Below, in pieces: positions 63,901 to 64,000 of a stretch of 64,000 nucleotides of DNA (its first letter is position 1; every line of letters starts with the position of its first letter). A program made the position numbers and the translations under genes. The notes under the pieces are model-generated. The model made no database searches, was not told where the DNA came from, and saw nothing but the letters and a program-made list of their open reading frames with translations. Location: positions 1-64,000 of the forward strand of contig NZ_JACSRD010000123.1 of assembly GCF_014879935.1 (NCBI RefSeq), written 5' to 3'. The stretch comes from Prosthecobacter sp. Its GTDB lineage: Bacteria > Verrucomicrobiota > Verrucomicrobiia > Verrucomicrobiales > Verrucomicrobiaceae.

Positions 63901-64000
63901 TCACGGACTGGCTGAACTGCGCCTGAATCGTGAACGGGCCGGTTTCGATCGCTGACGCCGCCGTCAGAGAGACCGTCGGAGCCACCACGGCCTGCGTTCC
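60920..64000 (-). CDS. Multi-module exported protein with Ig-like and lectin-like repeats and a TIGR02597-type C-terminus (partial)
   Basis: The frame is open to the right edge; 1,027 codons of the C-terminal part are present and the gene's start is outside. Two tandem modules are visible, each an Ig-like domain (VSLTAASAIETGPFTIQAQFS...) followed by a DUF1349/concanavalin-like beta sandwich (DGFQFALTQLTGDGEIRARI... NPWAKTGVMIRESL). The first bases at the edge (GTQAVVAPTV, as GSQAVVAPSV between modules) imply at least one more module upstream. After a Ca-binding-like FDGDGVSDLIEQ linker comes a discoidin-free C-terminal domain resembling TIGR02597 proteins of Verrucomicrobiota (ADQIQLWKGD, GTGLMVKTG, SGWAFFLK). 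It is probably a large secreted carbohydrate-binding or adhesive protein; no PEP-CTERM tail. Confidence 0.85.
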   Translation of the reverse strand, partial: GTQAVVAPTVSLTAASAIETGPFTIQAQFSQSVTGLTASDFVLTNATASNLTGSGTSYSVTLTPVSPGLVTASLPAAAAQNAANTASLASNTVSVTYTPPVAVSLVGQDVGAPLVAGSTVFSGGVYTVKGSGSDIFSTTDGFQFALTQLTGDGEIRARITSQSNTNPWAKTGVMIRESLTAGARHAMMFTTPAGENNGFGMVWRPTVNTATSYAPGPALNAAPNNWVRLVRSGTAINAYASANGSAWTLVGTATLSGLPGTVYVGLAVTASSPAALATSTFDNVQIVGSQAVVAPSVTLSAASAIETGAFTVQAQFSQSVTGLTASDFVVTNGAASNVTGSGTSYGVTITPTVAGAVTIQLPASAAQNAGAVGSTASNTVSVTYAPPATVTLQSQDVGTVQVAGSMAFNSASGVYTLQGSGDDIFFSADGFRFAHMQLTGDGEIRARVTSQTNTNPWAKTGVMIRETLAGGARHATVFTTPAGENNGFGLVWRATANAATNYAGGPAVSTPPNNWVRLVRSGDSITAYTSANGNAWTLIDTVTISGLANSVYMGLAVTSSSPFDLATATFDNVQIVQAAAVPAGSFTATNVLSSAPAEGSVADKALIDVDFDGDGVSDLIEQVLGAGDRFDGGWWLTANSAGRVDAHLVQSSGIAGVTFQLESSADLKTWQLLALAPLTTDLGQGTRQLTWSGITSLGGQTLERGIVRMRVTLSNGTSAVTSPQGWQRYGFENGTRTLGVSLVNAPLYAGRIAQTAEGAVVLEKADELSLAAAVAAYLEVLDGAHAGDRLEISSLAAGTAQVALSSPLSTLQTLPVDLAGARVVVRRHITLAQVFPADVFQPGATTAAADQVLFHENGTWTTCWLNGSRQWVSAADPAGTSQNAKIIAPGTGLMVKTGALAKSVTHTGHVRTTPWRASLLTGQNLLASPWPVDGTPQTLGLTAGNGLTASTSMATADQIQLWKGDATPGAATYDGWWLLKRGSTLIWTAKGSASLKDVSATLPLRSGWAFFLKAQPATADHGWILP
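62270..63990 (-). repeat. Two tandem 867-bp module repeats inside the exported protein
   Basis: The segments at about 62270-63135 and 63136-63990 align at an offset of 867 bp (289 residues) and are very similar in DNA and protein; both encode one Ig-like domain plus one lectin-like domain. Similar DNA suggests recent duplication or gene conversion. Confidence 0.85.

Overview
The window reads as chromosomal DNA of a GC-rich member of the Verrucomicrobiota, most likely a Verrucomicrobiaceae/Prosthecobacter-like bacterium. The inference rests on the mix of families: a huge autotransporter-associated beta-strand-repeat protein with a PEP-CTERM sorting tail, a TIGR02597-like C-terminal module, a DUF1080 protein, Tat-exported Gfo/Idh/MocA oxidoreductases, a secreted FAD-dependent oxidoreductase, and start codons preceded by C-rich leaders instead of Shine-Dalgarno sequences. 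No rRNA, tRNA, CRISPR array, origin or intact insertion sequence was recognised.

Layout. 1-1.0 kb: the 5' end of an exported protein, a strong palindrome, a broken DUF6036-type nucleotidyltransferase gene and a small unknown gene. 1.1-9.1 kb: AraC regulator divergent from a PEP-hydrolase-family TIM barrel, then ftsH, a RapA-type helicase with a small exported protein upstream of it, and a GAF protein. 9.4-36.5 kb: one gene for a roughly 9,047-residue surface protein, about 42% of the window, containing an ancient internal duplication of about 3,200 residues. 36.5-40.0 kb: an AT-rich control region and a four-gene zinc/manganese ABC uptake operon. 40.0-43.4 kb: FAD oxidoreductase divergent from a LacI regulator with a perfect operator. 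43.4-47.2 kb: two toxin-antitoxin modules (Doc/AbrB and PIN/51-residue partner) around DUF1080, DacB and VOC genes. 47.3-48.6 kb: thiH-thiS. 48.6-49.8 kb: a decayed patch with octamer repeats, a dead REP-associated transposase and a frameshifted gene. 49.9-58 kb: alkaline-phosphatase-superfamily enzyme, DUF3307, cyclic-nucleotide-binding protein, membrane protein, two Gfo/Idh/MocA oxidoreductases, two lipoproteins and a YkvA protein. 58.1-60.8 kb: rpsO-pnp. 60.9-64 kb: the C-terminal part of a multi-module exported protein.

The most unusual signal is not a gene. At least six gene junctions are filled, almost flush with the flanking genes, by degenerate tandem repeats of 7 or 8 bp (AAATCNN, TTGAAAC, AACCGAG, GGATTGC, CAGTNGNT, GGAGTNNT). 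Two of these sites share one architecture: four to five heptads, a loop of about 30 bp containing CGCGACGA, then four heptads in the opposite orientation. One array has run into the end of znuC and supplies its last codons. They resemble the heptanucleotide STRR repeats known from cyanobacteria, but here form inverted pairs; I do not recognise a described family.
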